Shown here: positions 42,675 through 52,385 of the stretch, piece by piece
Layout: every line of letters begins with the position of its first letter
How positions within the stretch are numbered: the first letter of the stretch is position 1
Assembly: GCF_016219575.1 (NCBI RefSeq)
Contig: NZ_JACRMG010000009.1
Location: 1,224,258 to 1,288,257, forward strand
Direction: 5' to 3'
Source: Bradyrhizobium sp.
GTDB lineage: Bacteria > Pseudomonadota > Alphaproteobacteria > Rhizobiales > Xanthobacteraceae
Length of the DNA stretch: 64,000 bases
Made by a program: the position numbers and the translations under genes
The notes under the pieces: model-generated
The model's database searches: none
The model's input: only the letters and a program-made list of their open reading frames with translations
Told to the model about the DNA's origin: nothing

Positions 42675-42691
42675 CTACCATACGTGAAAAA

Positions 42692-44989
42692 TTATCCGTT
42701 GACGCGCTCGACCCGCGCGACGACCGCCTTTGCACGGAGTTGCGCGATAATTGCACTGAGATGCTTGAGGTCGTAGACCTCGAGGTCGATGGTGAGCTCG
42801 GTGAAATCGGGCGAGCGGCGGTACATGCTGATGTTGTCGATATTGCCGTCGTGCTCGGCGATGACGGTGGCGACCTGTGCGAGGCTGCCGGGCTCGTTGA
42901 CGTTGTCGACGCGGATGCGCGCCGGGAAGCGCTGCGGCGTGGTCTCGTCGATGTCCCAGCGCACGTCGAGCCAGCGCTCGGGCTCGTCCTCGAAATCCTT
43001 CAGCGCCGGCGCCTGGATCGGATAGATCGTGATGCCCTCGCCCGGCGTGATGATGCCGACGATGCGGTCGCCCGGCACCGCGCCGCCATTGGGCGCGAAC
43101 TTGATCGGCAAATCGGCCTTGCCGGTGCCCCCGACGGGAATCACGGCGCTGGAGCGCGACGGATGGTGCGGCTGGGCCTGCTTCAGCTTGTCGGCGAGAC
43201 CTTTCTTGAGGCCATAGCGCGCGACCCGCTCCTCCTTGTAGTCGGGATACATCGCCCGGGCGACGTCGGAGGCTTTCAGTTCGCCACGGCCGACCGAGGC
43301 CATCACCTCCTCGATGGAGGTTCGCGCCAGCCGCGCCAGCGCGCCCTTCAGCTTGTCGTCGGCATAGTCGATCTTGGCGCGCGCAAACAGGCGCTCGATG
43401 ATGCGCCGGCCGAGCCCGGCATACTGGTCGCGCACCGCGGTGCGGGTGGCGCGGCGGATGGCAGCGCGCGCCCTGCCCGTCACGGCCAGCGTTTCCCACG
43501 CCGACGGCGGCGCCGACTGCGCCTCGGAGGTCAGCACCTCGACCTCGTCGCCGTTCGCAAGCTCCGACGACAGCGGCGCGAACTTGCCGTTGATCTTGCA
43601 GCCGACCGCGCTGTTGCCGACGTCGGTATGCACGGCATAGGCGAAATCGATCACGTTGGCATGGCGCGGCAGCGCGATCAGCTTGCCGCGCGGGGTGAAG
43701 CAGAACACCTGGTCGTGGAACAGCTCGAGCTTGGTGTGCTCGAGGAACTCTTCCGGGTTGGCGCTCTCCGACAGCATGCCGATGGTGTGGCGCAGCCAGG
43801 CAAATGCGTTGGACTCCCGCTTCAACAGCTCGGTCGGCGAGCCAACGCCGTCCTTGTAGAAGGCATGCGCGGCGATGCCGAATTCGGCGATCCGGTCCAT
43901 CTCCTCGGTGCGGATCTGCAGCTCGACGCGCTGGTTGCCCGGACCGATCACGGTGGTGTGGATCGAGCGGTAGTCGTTCTGCTTGGGCGTCGAGATGTAG
44001 TCCTTGAAGCGGCCGGGCACCACCGGCCAGGTGGTGTGGACGACGCCGAGCGCGTGGTAGCAGGCTTCGACGCTGTCGAGCACCACGCGGAAGCCGAAGA
44101 TGTCGGACAGTTGCTCGAAGCCGACCGACTTGCGCTCCATCTTGGTCCAGATCGAAAACGGCTTCTTGCGGCGGCCATAGACGTGGGCGACGACGCCGTT
44201 CTTCTGCAGGTTCTTGTGCAACTGGCTTTCGATCTCACCGATCAGGTTGCGGTTGCGCTCGGCCAGCGCATCGAGGCGCTGCTTCACCACCGCATAGGCT
44301 TCCGGATCGATGCTGCGGAAGGAAAGGTCTTCCAGCTCCTCGCGCATCTCCTGCATGCCCATGCGGCCGGCGAGCGGTGCATAGATGTCGAGCGTCTCCT
44401 CCGCGATGCGACGTCGCGAGGCCGGCGGCACGAATTCCAGCGTGCGCATGTTGTGCAGGCGGTCGGCGAGCTTGATCAGGAGCACGCGGACGTCGTCGGC
44501 GATGGCCAGCAGCAGCTTGCGCAGGTTTTCCGCCTGCTTGGCCTCGCGCGAGACCAGTTCCAGCCGCTTCAGCTTGGTGAGGCCCTCGACCAGCGCGCCG
44601 ATCTCGTGGCCGAAAACCTGGTCGATCTCGGCCCGTGTCGCCTCGGTATCCTCGATGGTGTCGTGCAGCAGGGCCGCGACGATGGTGGCGTCGTCGAGCT
44701 TGAGGTCGGTGAGGATCGCCGCGACCTCGAGCGGATGGGAGAAATAGGGATCGCCGGAGGCCCGGGTCTGGGCGCCATGCGCCTTCATGGCGTAGACATA
44801 GGCGCGGTTGAGCAGGTCCTCGTTGGTGTCCGGGTTGTACGACCTGACTTTCTCAACCAGGTCGTATTGCCGCATCATGCCGGCACGCGGCTTGGCCGGC
44901 CGGGCGGGCGCAGGCGCAGCGGCGGGCGCCACCGCAACCTGCTCGGTTGCGGCCTGCATCTGCCGTGTACTGCGACGCCAAAACACCAT
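42692..44989 (-). CDS. rsh: Bifunctional (p)ppGpp synthetase/hydrolase
   Basis: The stringent-response alarmone enzyme of alphaproteobacteria, 765 residues. The N-terminal HD hydrolase has ALLHDTIEDTEAT and LADRLHNMRTLEF. The synthetase domain has PGRFKDYISTPKQNDYRSIH, where the RFKD pattern marks the dual-function type rather than the synthetase-only EXDD type. TGS and C-terminal ACT domains (NEPGSLAQVATVIAEHDGNI) follow. The ATG at 44989 gives an alanine/proline-rich N-terminal extension of about 37 residues before MMRQYDLVEKV, where shorter relatives begin. It is about 200 bp downstream of rpoZ, after a terminator. Confidence 0.96.
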   Translation of the reverse strand: MVFWRRSTRQMQAATEQVAVAPAAAPAPARPAKPRAGMMRQYDLVEKVRSYNPDTNEDLLNRAYVYAMKAHGAQTRASGDPYFSHPLEVAAILTDLKLDDATIVAALLHDTIEDTEATRAEIDQVFGHEIGALVEGLTKLKRLELVSREAKQAENLRKLLLAIADDVRVLLIKLADRLHNMRTLEFVPPASRRRIAEETLDIYAPLAGRMGMQEMREELEDLSFRSIDPEAYAVVKQRLDALAERNRNLIGEIESQLHKNLQKNGVVAHVYGRRKKPFSIWTKMERKSVGFEQLSDIFGFRVVLDSVEACYHALGVVHTTWPVVPGRFKDYISTPKQNDYRSIHTTVIGPGNQRVELQIRTEEMDRIAEFGIAAHAFYKDGVGSPTELLKRESNAFAWLRHTIGMLSESANPEEFLEHTKLELFHDQVFCFTPRGKLIALPRHANVIDFAYAVHTDVGNSAVGCKINGKFAPLSSELANGDEVEVLTSEAQSAPPSAWETLAVTGRARAAIRRATRTAVRDQYAGLGRRIIERLFARAKIDYADDKLKGALARLARTSIEEVMASVGRGELKASDVARAMYPDYKEERVARYGLKKGLADKLKQAQPHHPSRSSAVIPVGGTGKADLPIKFAPNGGAVPGDRIVGIITPGEGITIYPIQAPALKDFEDEPERWLDVRWDIDETTPQRFPARIRVDNVNEPGSLAQVATVIAEHDGNIDNISMYRRSPDFTELTIDLEVYDLKHLSAIIAQLRAKAVVARVERVNG

Positions 44990-45134
44990 CCGATTCGCCG
45001 TCTGCTATCGCCTGCCCATGGACTTGCTGCACACCCCTCATCCGGTGTTCGAGCCAGAATGCACCCAACCGGGTATAGATGGCCCGCCCGCCGTCTAAAG
45101 AACGCATCCTAACCAAAAAAATGTCAACAAAAGC

Positions 45135-45162
45135 AAAGGCCCGAACAATTGTCCGGGCCTTT
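45135..45162 (-). terminator. Intrinsic terminator of rpoZ
   Basis: A 9-bp stem (AAAGGCCCG with CGGGCCTTT) and 10-nt loop, followed on the minus strand by TTTGCTTTTGTT. It lies 29 bp beyond the rpoZ stop and separates rpoZ from rsh. Confidence 0.85.
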
Positions 45163-45190
45163 TCGTAAAATTGCGGTGTGACGGTATGGG

Positions 45191-45583
45191 TTACTCGTCT
45201 TCTTCCGGCTGTTCTTCCGGGGGCGCGAGGCCCTCGAGGCCCTTGAGCAGCTCCTCTTCGGTCATGCGCTCGACCGCGACCTCGGTGTCGTCGGCATCGA
45301 CGCTGGCGCCGGCCGAGCCGATCAGCGGCACAGTGTCGGGCTCGGGCTCGTCGACCTCGACGAACTTCTGCAGGGAATGAACCAGCTCTTCCTTCAAATC
45401 CTCTGGGGAAATCGAGGATTCCGCGATTTCGCGCAGCGACACGACCGGGTTCTTGTCGTTGTCGCGATCGACTGTCAGTTGCGAGCCCGACGAGATCATG
45501 CGCGCGCGATGCGCTGCCAACAGAACCAGGTCGAACCGGTTGTCCACCTTGTCAATGCAGTCTTCCACGGTGACGCGCGCCAT
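45191..45583 (-). CDS. rpoZ: RNA polymerase omega subunit
   Basis: A 130-residue omega subunit that helps assemble the polymerase beta' subunit. The start [20 protein letters not shown] and the following [20 protein letters not shown] are characteristic. The C-terminal half is strongly acidic, as in other alphaproteobacteria. Omega is next to the (p)ppGpp site of RNA polymerase, so its position beside rsh is functionally sensible. Confidence 0.96.
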   Translation of the reverse strand: MARVTVEDCIDKVDNRFDLVLLAAHRARMISSGSQLTVDRDNDKNPVVSLREIAESSISPEDLKEELVHSLQKFVEVDEPEPDTVPLIGSAGASVDADDTEVAVERMTEEELLKGLEGLAPPEEQPEEDE

Positions 45584-45943
45584 CTGCTGTCGCTCCGTTA
45601 AATGGGGCCGAAATTGCTGATTGTTGGCCGTTAGTTATAGGCGTCGGCAGGAATACGCAAGGCCAAATTGTGATTTGGCGTTACAGCCCCCCTCTGCTAA
45701 CCCCTCGCCGGGGCCAGGAGGCCGGAGCGTCCAGAGACAGGCCCAGGTGCCGTCCAGGACAAGCCAAAACACTAGATTGCAGTGTCAAAAGTCTGGGTTT
45801 TTCGCCCTCGCCGTACCACAATTGCAGTGGTGACTGTCGGGGGGATGGATTCACCGAACTTTAGGCGCATGGCGTGAAACTGCGCGCAGCTCTTTGCAGC
45901 TGCGCGAAAACGCGATAACAACTACCAAGCGAAAAGGCTTTTG
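45584..45943. other. Divergent promoter region rpoZ/NYN gene
   Basis: A 360-bp gap that serves both the minus-strand rpoZ and the plus-strand NYN gene. A short inverted pair, GCGCGCAGCTC and GCAGCTGCGCG, occurs near 45880-45906. No gene or RNA was recognised. Confidence 0.5.
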
Positions 45944-46594
45944 ATGTCGACACCCGTTTCCAACAAGATTGCGCTCTTCATCGATGGCGCCAACCTGTAT
46001 GCCACAGCGAAGACGCTCGGCTTCGATATCGACTACAAGCGCCTGCTGAAGGAATTCCAGGGCCGCGGCACCCTGCTCCGCGCCTTCTATTACACCGCCA
46101 TCATCGAGGATCAGGAATACTCCTCGATCCGCCCGCTGATCGACTGGCTCGACTACAACGGCTACACCGTCGTCACCAAGGCAACCAAGGAATTCATCGA
46201 CGCCTCCGGCCGCCGCAAGGTCAAGGGCAACATGGACATCGAGCTCGCGGTCGACGCCATGGAACTGGCCGAGCACATCGACCAGATGGTCTTGTTCTCC
46301 GGCGACGGCGATTTCCGCTCGCTGGTGGAGGCGGTGCAGCGCCGGGGCGTCCGGGTGACCGTGATCTCGACCATCGCCAGCCAGCCGCCGATGATCGCCG
46401 ACGAATTGCGCCGCCAGGCCGACGTCTTCACCGATCTGGTGGAACTGCAGTCCAAGCTCGGCCGCGACCCCTCCGAGCGGCCCGCCCCGCGCGAGCGCGG
46501 TGAGCGCGGCGAATCGCGTCACCACGCGCCGCAATTCCTGCAGCGCGCCACCACCATGGCGCCCCGTGGAGCCGGTGACGATTTCGAAGACTAG
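45944..46594 (+). CDS. NYN-domain (LabA/DUF88) putative nuclease
   Basis: A 216-residue protein with a PIN-like NYN domain: KIALFIDGANLYATAK at the start, NMDIELAVDAMELAEHI in the middle and VLFSGDGDFRSLVEAV after it, giving the acidic cluster expected for a metal-dependent RNase. The C-terminus is arginine-rich and disordered (RPAPRERGERGESRHHA). Family members are thought to act on RNA; the target here is unknown. Its last codons overlap the uracil-DNA glycosylase start by 20 bp. Confidence 0.9.
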   Translation: MSTPVSNKIALFIDGANLYATAKTLGFDIDYKRLLKEFQGRGTLLRAFYYTAIIEDQEYSSIRPLIDWLDYNGYTVVTKATKEFIDASGRRKVKGNMDIELAVDAMELAEHIDQMVLFSGDGDFRSLVEAVQRRGVRVTVISTIASQPPMIADELRRQADVFTDLVELQSKLGRDPSERPAPRERGERGESRHHAPQFLQRATTMAPRGAGDDFED

Positions 46595-47234
46595 TCTCGG
46601 CCTCTCCCCGACCGAACCCGACCTCGACTGTCCGCTCTGTCCGCGGCTGGCGGCGTTTCGCGCCGAGGCGCGGGCGCGGGAACCGAATTGGCATAACGCG
46701 CCGGTCGCATCCTTCGGCGACCCGGGTGCACGCGTGCTGATTGTCGGACTCGCTCCTGGGTTGCAGGGCGCCAACCGCACCGGACGGCCCTTCACCGGCG
46801 ACTATGCCGGCGACCTCCTCTATTCGACGCTGCTCGATTACGGCTTCGCCAAAGGCAAATACGAAGCGCGGCCGGACGACGGCCTTGCGCTGGTCGATTG
46901 CCGGATCAGCAATGCGGTGCGCTGCGTGCCGCCGCAGAACAAGCCGCTGCCGGCCGAAATCAACACCTGCCGGACGTTCCTGGCTGCCACCATGGCGACA
47001 ATGCCGAAGCTTGCGGGCGTCGTGCTGCTCGGGCGGGTCGCCCATGATTCGACGCTGAAGGCGGTGGGCCTGAAGGCCGCCGCCGCGCCCTTTGCGCACG
47101 GGGCCGTGCACAAGGCCGGAAACATCCGCCTCTACGACAGCTATCATTGCTCGCGCTACAACACCAACACGGGCGTGCTGACGCCAAAGATGTTTCGCGA
47201 CGTGTTCGCGCGGGTACGGAAGGACCTGGGCTGA
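46575..47234 (+). CDS. Family 5 uracil-DNA glycosylase (UdgB)
   Basis: A 219-residue base-excision repair enzyme removing uracil and related lesions. The N-terminal CPLCPRLAAFR region has the iron-sulphur-type cysteines, and the family 5 motif GLAPGLQGANRTGRPFTGDY lacks the polar residue of families 1-4. The second motif is YHCSRYNTNTGVLT. The GTG at 46575 follows GTGGAG and overlaps the NYN gene by 20 bp; an upstream GTG at 46500 is less likely. Confidence 0.92.
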   Translation: MTISKTSLGLSPTEPDLDCPLCPRLAAFRAEARAREPNWHNAPVASFGDPGARVLIVGLAPGLQGANRTGRPFTGDYAGDLLYSTLLDYGFAKGKYEARPDDGLALVDCRISNAVRCVPPQNKPLPAEINTCRTFLAATMATMPKLAGVVLLGRVAHDSTLKAVGLKAAAAPFAHGAVHKAGNIRLYDSYHCSRYNTNTGVLTPKMFRDVFARVRKDLG

Positions 47235-47249
47235 TCGCCACAGACTTTG

Positions 47250-47336
47250 CAGGGTGGGCAAAGCGAAGCGTGCCCACCTTCACGAGCGCGAACGTAATGG
47301 TGGGCACGGCGCGAAGTGCGCCTTTGCCCACCCTAC
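47250..47336. repeat. Intergenic palindromic repeat, family B (copy 2)
   Basis: An 87-bp hairpin beginning CAGGGTGGGCAAAGCGAAGC and ending GCGCCTTTGCCCACCCTAC. It sits between convergent genes (the glycosylase and the peroxiredoxin), where it could also help terminate transcription. Confidence 0.88.
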
Positions 47337-47339
47337 AAG

Positions 47340-47915
47340 TCAGCGCGGATTTTCCTTCAGCCACGCCAGCACGTCGCCGGCGTTCCGGTCCGGCGGAAAC
47401 ACCGGATAGAACACGTGGGTGATGCGGCCGTCGTCGACGACGAGCGCGAGGCGCTTGATTAGCGTAAGACCCGCCACCTCCATGGTCGGCAGTTGCAGCG
47501 CCTCGGTCAGCCTCAGCTTCTCGTCGGACAGCACCGGAAACGGCAGATGCAGCCGCGCGGCCATCTCGGCCTGGTATTCGTTGCTCTGCGTCGACAGGCC
47601 GAAGACCTGTTTGGCGCCGGCTGCCTTCAACTCCGCAAAGAGATCGCGAAACGAGCAGGTCTGCGGCGTGCAGCCGCGGGCGCCCGGGATCATGTCCCAG
47701 TCGTCGACCAGGCTGACCTTGCCGGGCTCGCCGGTCCGGGGATAGGCGAACACGACGGTGCGGCCCGCAAGCTGCGACAGGTCGACGGCGGTGTCGTTGG
47801 TGGCGCGCAGGCTAACGGAAGGGACTCTTGTCCCCTTCAAATGCGCCGCGCCGCCGTCGTCCGTCGGCGCCGGGATCTTGCTCCAGTCGACTTCCAGCAG
47901 GTTCTTCTGGTTCAT
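47340..47915 (-). CDS. Peroxiredoxin, thioredoxin-like
   Basis: A 191-residue AhpC/TSA-like thiol peroxidase. The active-site region reads GARGCTPQTCSFRD, with two cysteines five apart, as in atypical BCP/Q-type enzymes, so an intramolecular disulphide is likely. The remaining fold (LSTQSNEYQAEMAARLHLPF and VLSDEKLRL) is normal. The ATG at 47915 has GGAGATC upstream; a TTG five codons earlier is possible. Peroxide type is not predictable. Confidence 0.88.
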   Translation of the reverse strand: MNQKNLLEVDWSKIPAPTDDGGAAHLKGTRVPSVSLRATNDTAVDLSQLAGRTVVFAYPRTGEPGKVSLVDDWDMIPGARGCTPQTCSFRDLFAELKAAGAKQVFGLSTQSNEYQAEMAARLHLPFPVLSDEKLRLTEALQLPTMEVAGLTLIKRLALVVDDGRITHVFYPVFPPDRNAGDVLAWLKENPR

Positions 47916-47936
47916 CTCGTCGATCTCCAAGGCCGC

Positions 47937-48017
47937 GAATAGCGAGTGGCGAATAGCGAATGGCAGCGCACCCGGCCGAACACTACGCTACTCGCCATTC
48001 GCCACTCACCATTCGCC
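47937..48017. repeat. Intergenic palindromic repeat, family H
   Basis: An 81-bp element with left arm CGAATAGCGAGTGGCGAATA and right arm CGCCACTCACCATTCG, plus internal GCGAATGG/CCATTCGC repeats. It lies between smpB and the peroxiredoxin gene. Confidence 0.8.
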
Positions 48018-48020
48018 AAT

Positions 48021-48494
48021 CTATCCCCGCGCGCGCATGAGCCGGCCCTTCTCGCGGCTCCAGTCACGCTTCTTCGCGGTCTCGCGCTTGTCGTGCAGCT
48101 TCTTGCCCTTGGCGATCGCCAGCAGCAGTTTTGCCCGCCCGCGCTCGTTGAAATAGAGCTTCAGCGGGATCAGCGTCATGCCCTCGCGGTCGACCGCACC
48201 CATCAGCTTGTTGATCTGCTTGCGATGCAGCAGCAGCTTTCGCGGCCGCTTCGGCTCGTGATTGAAGCGGTTGCCCTGCAGATATTCCGGGATGTTGGCG
48301 TTGATCAGCCAGAGTTCGCCGTCCTTGGAATCGGCATAGGATTCCGCGATCGTGCTCTTGCCGCTGCGGATCGATTTCACCTCGGTGCCGGTCAGCGCGA
48401 TGCCGGTCTCGATCGTGTCTTCGATCGCATAGTTGAAACGGGCCTTGCGATTTTCGGCGGCGACCTTGATCGGGCGTTCGTTCTTCTCGGCCAC
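48021..48494 (-). CDS. smpB: SsrA-binding protein SmpB
   Basis: Binds tmRNA and brings it to stalled ribosomes for trans-translation. The 157-residue beta-barrel protein contains [13 protein letters not shown] and [20 protein letters not shown], and the lysine/arginine-rich tail [13 protein letters not shown] that follows the mRNA path. The start is GTG. It follows mscL closely in the same direction; the tmRNA gene itself is not in this window. Confidence 0.96.
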   Translation of the reverse strand: MAEKNERPIKVAAENRKARFNYAIEDTIETGIALTGTEVKSIRSGKSTIAESYADSKDGELWLINANIPEYLQGNRFNHEPKRPRKLLLHRKQINKLMGAVDREGMTLIPLKLYFNERGRAKLLLAIAKGKKLHDKRETAKKRDWSREKGRLMRARG

Positions 48495-48495
48495 G

Positions 48496-48912
48496 TTAAC
48501 CCTTCTTGAGGAGATCGCGGATCTCCGTCAGCAGTTCTTCCTGCTTCGTGGGCTTGGGCGGCGCGGCGGGCGCGGCCTCTTCCTTGCGCTTGAACTGGTT
48601 CATGGCGCGGATCACGAGGAACAGCACGAAGGCGACGATCAGGAAGTTCAGCGTCAGCGTGAGGAAATTGCCCCAGGCCAATACGGCGCCTTGCTTTTTG
48701 GCATCGGCCAGATTGGTCGCCGTGACCGACTTCGACAGGCCGGTGAAATAGTTGGAGAAGTCGAGCCCGCCGGTGATGGCGCCGATGATCGGCATGATGA
48801 TGTCGCCGACCATCGAGGTGACGATGGCGCCGAAGGCCGCGCCGATGATGACGCCGACCGCGAGGTCGACGACATTGCCCTTCATCGCAAATTCCTTGAA
48901 TTCCTTCAGCAC
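48496..48912 (-). CDS. mscL: Large-conductance mechanosensitive channel MscL
   Basis: A 138-residue channel that opens under membrane tension during hypo-osmotic shock. The N-terminal helix [20 protein letters not shown], two membrane helices (around residues 15-45 and 75-100) and the charged C-terminal bundle are complete. The GTG start is preceded by GGGGAGGATT. It is next to smpB without overlap. Confidence 0.97.
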   Translation of the reverse strand: MLKEFKEFAMKGNVVDLAVGVIIGAAFGAIVTSMVGDIIMPIIGAITGGLDFSNYFTGLSKSVTATNLADAKKQGAVLAWGNFLTLTLNFLIVAFVLFLVIRAMNQFKRKEEAAPAAPPKPTKQEELLTEIRDLLKKG

Positions 48913-48973
48913 GGCGAATCCTCCCCTGCGACGGCGGGCTTATTCAGAAGCCGAAAATGCGGCAGACTCTTGA

Positions 48974-49024
48974 TTTGACGCGTTTCCTTCACGCGAACCG
49001 GTGCCCACTTCGCTTCAAAACGCT
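48974..49024. repeat. Short intergenic repeat, family G (copy)
   Basis: A 51-bp element TTTGACGCGTTTCCTTCACG followed by CGAACCGGTGCCCACTTCGC and TTCAAAACGCT. Its right end touches the dapA stop codon. Nearly the same sequence occurs at 62309-62359, with five or fewer differences by eye. Confidence 0.85.
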
Positions 49025-49915
49025 TCAGTTGATCAGGCCGGCATGCACCATGGCGCTGCGCACGGCGGCGCGGGTCGATTCCTGCACCGGCACCATCGGC
49101 AGCCGCAGCTTCTCGTCCATCTTGCCGAGCAGCGACATCGCATACTTGATCGGCGACGGGCTGGTTTCCATGAACAGGTTGATATGCAGCGGCATCAGCT
49201 TGTCGTGAATCTTCAGCGCGGCTTTGACGTCGCCCTTCTGCCAGGCCAGATGGAATTCCGAGCAGAGCCGCGGCGCAACGTTCGACGTGACGGAGATGCA
49301 GCCGTGGCCGCCATGGGCCATGTAGCCGATGATGGTGGCGTCTTCGCCGGAAAGCTGGTTGAAATCCTCGCCCATCGCGGCGCGCTGCTGCGATACCCGC
49401 ACCATGCTGGCGGTGGCATCCTTGACGCCGGCAATGTTCTTCAATTCCCACAGCCGCTTCATGGTGTCGACCGACATGTCGATCACCGAGCGGCCCGGAA
49501 TATTGTAGATGATGATCGGGATGTTGATGGCGTCGTTGATCGCCTTGTAGTGCTGGTACATGCCCTCCTGCGTGGGCTTGTTGTAGTAGGGCGTGACGAT
49601 CAGCACGGCGTCGGCGCCAGCCTTCTCGGCATGTTGCGACAGCTCGACCGCTTCCTTGGTGGAGTTGGAGCCTGCGCCCGCGATCACGGGCACGCGGCCC
49701 TTGCTCTCCTCGATGCACCATTCGACCACGCGCTTGTGCTCGTCATGGCTGAGCGTCGGGCTCTCGCCGGTGGTGCCGACCGGCACCAGGCCGTGGGTGC
49801 CCTCGGAAATCTGCCAGTTCACCAGGGAGCGGAACGCAGCCTCGTCGAGCGAGCCATTCTTGAAGGGCGTGACCAGAGCGGTGAACGACCCCCTGAATTT
49901 TGTCTTGGCTGCCAT
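49025..49915 (-). CDS. dapA: 4-hydroxy-tetrahydrodipicolinate synthase
   Basis: Condenses pyruvate with aspartate semialdehyde in the first committed step of lysine and diaminopimelate synthesis. The 296-residue TIM barrel has the Schiff-base Lys165 ([10 protein letters not shown]), Tyr137 ([10 protein letters not shown]) and the [13 protein letters not shown] motif. The ATG at 49915 ([11 protein letters not shown]) is used; 15 more codons are open upstream. It is divergent from the lytic transglycosylase, a fitting pairing because both serve the cell wall. Confidence 0.97.
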   Translation of the reverse strand: MAAKTKFRGSFTALVTPFKNGSLDEAAFRSLVNWQISEGTHGLVPVGTTGESPTLSHDEHKRVVEWCIEESKGRVPVIAGAGSNSTKEAVELSQHAEKAGADAVLIVTPYYNKPTQEGMYQHYKAINDAINIPIIIYNIPGRSVIDMSVDTMKRLWELKNIAGVKDATASMVRVSQQRAAMGEDFNQLSGEDATIIGYMAHGGHGCISVTSNVAPRLCSEFHLAWQKGDVKAALKIHDKLMPLHINLFMETSPSPIKYAMSLLGKMDEKLRLPMVPVQESTRAAVRSAMVHAGLIN

Positions 49916-50150
49916 GGACTTCCTCCGGAACTTGCGCGCGACAGGTGAACTGAAAGGCATTCATATCGGGTCTGAAGTCGCGGCGAAAGGGCCGTACCGG
50001 CCCTGTTCCATCCTCAGTCAGCCGCGATTTCGCCGCGGTATTGGCGCACAGAGCGCTGGGCCCACAGGGGTCTATTAGTATTTTGTCCACATATTCAATC
50101 AAATAGACCTAAGGCTTGTCTGGTTGAACGATTCGCCGCGAAGGAACGCC

Positions 50151-52385
50151 GTGATCCGAACCGTGCGCGCAGCAGCGTTGCGATCCACCGCTTTGGCAAC
50201 GTGCCTGGCGCTGGCGGCAGCGTTCTCGATTCCCGCGGAAGCCGCTCCCAAGGTCCCGCTGCCAAAGCCGCGGCCGATTGCGCGCAATGCCGCGCCCGCA
50301 ACGACCTCGGCGATTGCGCCGGCATCGCCGAAGGGCGTGGACAAGAGCGTCGCTGCCGCCCCCGTTCACACCGCGCATGCAGGCCCCGCGGCCGCGCCGC
50401 CTGGTCCGCCGCCCCGCCCGGCAGCGGTGACGGCGCGCAAGCACATCACGCCAGCGGCAGTGGCTGCGACATCGACCACCTCGCAGGCCGACAAGGACGC
50501 GCTGGAGAACGTCATCGAGCTCCTGCGCAAGCGCAAGCCCGACGATGCCACGCAGGCGGAGGCTGCGATCTCCGATCCGGTGGCACGCAAGCTGGCGGAA
50601 TGGCTGATCCTGCGCAGCGACAACAACAACGTCACCGTCGAGCGCTACCGCGCCTTCATCTCGGCCAATCCGAGCTGGCCCTCGCAGAGCTTCCTGCGCC
50701 GGCGGCTCGAGGCCGCGCTGTGGGACGACAAGCGCGAGGATGCCGCGATCTGGTCGTGGTTCGAGAACGAATCGCCGGTCTCGGCAAAGGGACGCCTGGC
50801 GCTGGCGAAGGCGATGATCGCCCGCGGCGACCGCAGCAATGCCGAGCGGCTGGTGCGCCAGGCCTGGCGCAACGATCCGATGTCGGAGGACACCGAGGGC
50901 AACGCGCTCGACATGTTCGGCGCATTCCTGAGCGGAGGCGACCACAAGGCGCGGATGGACGCCCTGCTCTACGGCACCGAGAACGAGGCGGCGGGCATGC
51001 GCGCCGCCAAGCGCCTGGGCTCGGGCCACGTTGCGCTCGCCAAGGCGCGCATCGCGGCGAACCGCAAGGGCGGCAATCTCAAGGCCCTGCTGGATGCCGT
51101 GCCGCGCGAGCTGCATTCCGATCCCGGCTATCTCTTCGCGAAGATCCAGCTGCTGCGGCGCGACGAGAGATTCGCCGAGGCCGCGCAGTTGATGATGAGT
51201 GCGCCAAAGGATCCGGGCCGGCTGCACAATCTGGACGAATGGTGGATCGAGCGGCGGCTGCTGGCGCGCAAGATGATCGACGTCAACGAGTTCCGCACCG
51301 CCTATCTGATCGCGCGCGATGCCGCGCTGCCGGCCAGGGACATCTACAAGACCGAGCAGGAATTCACCGCCGGCTGGATCGCGCTGCGTTTCCTCAGCGA
51401 TCCCGCGGTGGCTTCGCAGCATTTTGCGCGCATCGGCGTCGGCAGCGTCAATCCGACCGCGCTGGCCCGCGCCGGCTATTGGCAGGGCCGCGCCGCGGAG
51501 GCCGCCGGCCGCGCCCAGGAGGCCCGCGCCGCCTACACCCGCGCCGCCGAGCAATCGACCAGCTATTACGGACAGCTCGCCCGCGCCAAGCTCGGCCTGC
51601 CCCAGATCGAGCTGAACGGCGCGCCGTCTGCGCGCGGCCGCAGCCCGGAGCGGCTCGAGATCGTGCGGGCGGCGCAATTGCTCTATGAGCTCGACGAGGG
51701 CGACATCGCGGTGCCCCTGCTCGCCGACATGGGCGAGAACGGCGACCCCGAGGCGCTGGTCGGGCTCGGCGAGATCACCGCCCGCTATGCCGATGCGCGC
51801 GGCATGCTGCTGATGGGCAAGGCCGCGCTCAACCGCGGCCTGCCGTTCGATTTCTACGCCTATCCGGTGAACGGGATCCCGCCGTTCAAGGCGATCGGGC
51901 CCGAGGTCGAGAAGAGCATCGTCTACGCCATCGCCCGCCAGGAAAGCGCCTTCAACCCGTCCGTGGTGTCGCCGGCCCAGGCCTACGGGCTGATGCAGGT
52001 GACGCCGGATGCGGCGCGCTATGTCTGCAAGCGCCACGGCGCCACTTACGACCTCGCCCGGCTCAAGAACGATTCGGCTTACAACGCCACGCTCGGTGCC
52101 GCCGAGCTCGGCGGACTGCTGGAGGACTACCGCGGCTCCTACATCATGACCTTTGCGGCCTACAATGCCGGCCGCGGCAGCGTGAAGAAGTGGATCGAGC
52201 GTTATGGCGATCCGCGCGACCCCAAGGTCGATGCGGTCGACTGGGTGGAACTGATTCCCTTCTCCGAAACACGCAACTATGTGCAGCGGATCATGGAGAA
52301 CCTGCAGGTCTACCGTGCCCGCTTCGGCGGCGGCACGAAGCTGCAGATCGAGGCCGACCTGCGGCGCGGCACCAGCACGGAATAG
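50151..52385 (+). CDS. slt: Soluble lytic murein transglycosylase
   Basis: A 744-residue periplasmic enzyme cleaving peptidoglycan to 1,6-anhydromuropeptides. A signal peptide of about 35 residues ends near AEA, then a proline/alanine-rich linker and a long helical superhelix (U and L domains, about residues 110-570). The catalytic domain carries Glu598 in AIARQESAFNPSVVSPAQAY and YGLMQVTPDAAR. The GTG at 50151 is chosen because AAGGAAC is at the proper distance; a TTG nine codons earlier is possible. Confidence 0.94.
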   Translation: MIRTVRAAALRSTALATCLALAAAFSIPAEAAPKVPLPKPRPIARNAAPATTSAIAPASPKGVDKSVAAAPVHTAHAGPAAAPPGPPPRPAAVTARKHITPAAVAATSTTSQADKDALENVIELLRKRKPDDATQAEAAISDPVARKLAEWLILRSDNNNVTVERYRAFISANPSWPSQSFLRRRLEAALWDDKREDAAIWSWFENESPVSAKGRLALAKAMIARGDRSNAERLVRQAWRNDPMSEDTEGNALDMFGAFLSGGDHKARMDALLYGTENEAAGMRAAKRLGSGHVALAKARIAANRKGGNLKALLDAVPRELHSDPGYLFAKIQLLRRDERFAEAAQLMMSAPKDPGRLHNLDEWWIERRLLARKMIDVNEFRTAYLIARDAALPARDIYKTEQEFTAGWIALRFLSDPAVASQHFARIGVGSVNPTALARAGYWQGRAAEAAGRAQEARAAYTRAAEQSTSYYGQLARAKLGLPQIELNGAPSARGRSPERLEIVRAAQLLYELDEGDIAVPLLADMGENGDPEALVGLGEITARYADARGMLLMGKAALNRGLPFDFYAYPVNGIPPFKAIGPEVEKSIVYAIARQESAFNPSVVSPAQAYGLMQVTPDAARYVCKRHGATYDLARLKNDSAYNATLGAAELGGLLEDYRGSYIMTFAAYNAGRGSVKKWIERYGDPRDPKVDAVDWVELIPFSETRNYVQRIMENLQVYRARFGGGTKLQIEADLRRGTSTE

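Noticed and set aside
42740..45112. Long plus-strand frame opposite rsh
   Set aside because: A shadow of the rsh codon pattern; no start signal or motif, and rsh itself is fully convincing.
49985..50010. AGGGCCGTACCGGCCCT hairpin between dapA and slt
   Set aside because: It lies between divergent starts and has no T-run, so a terminator makes no sense; no regulator is evident.
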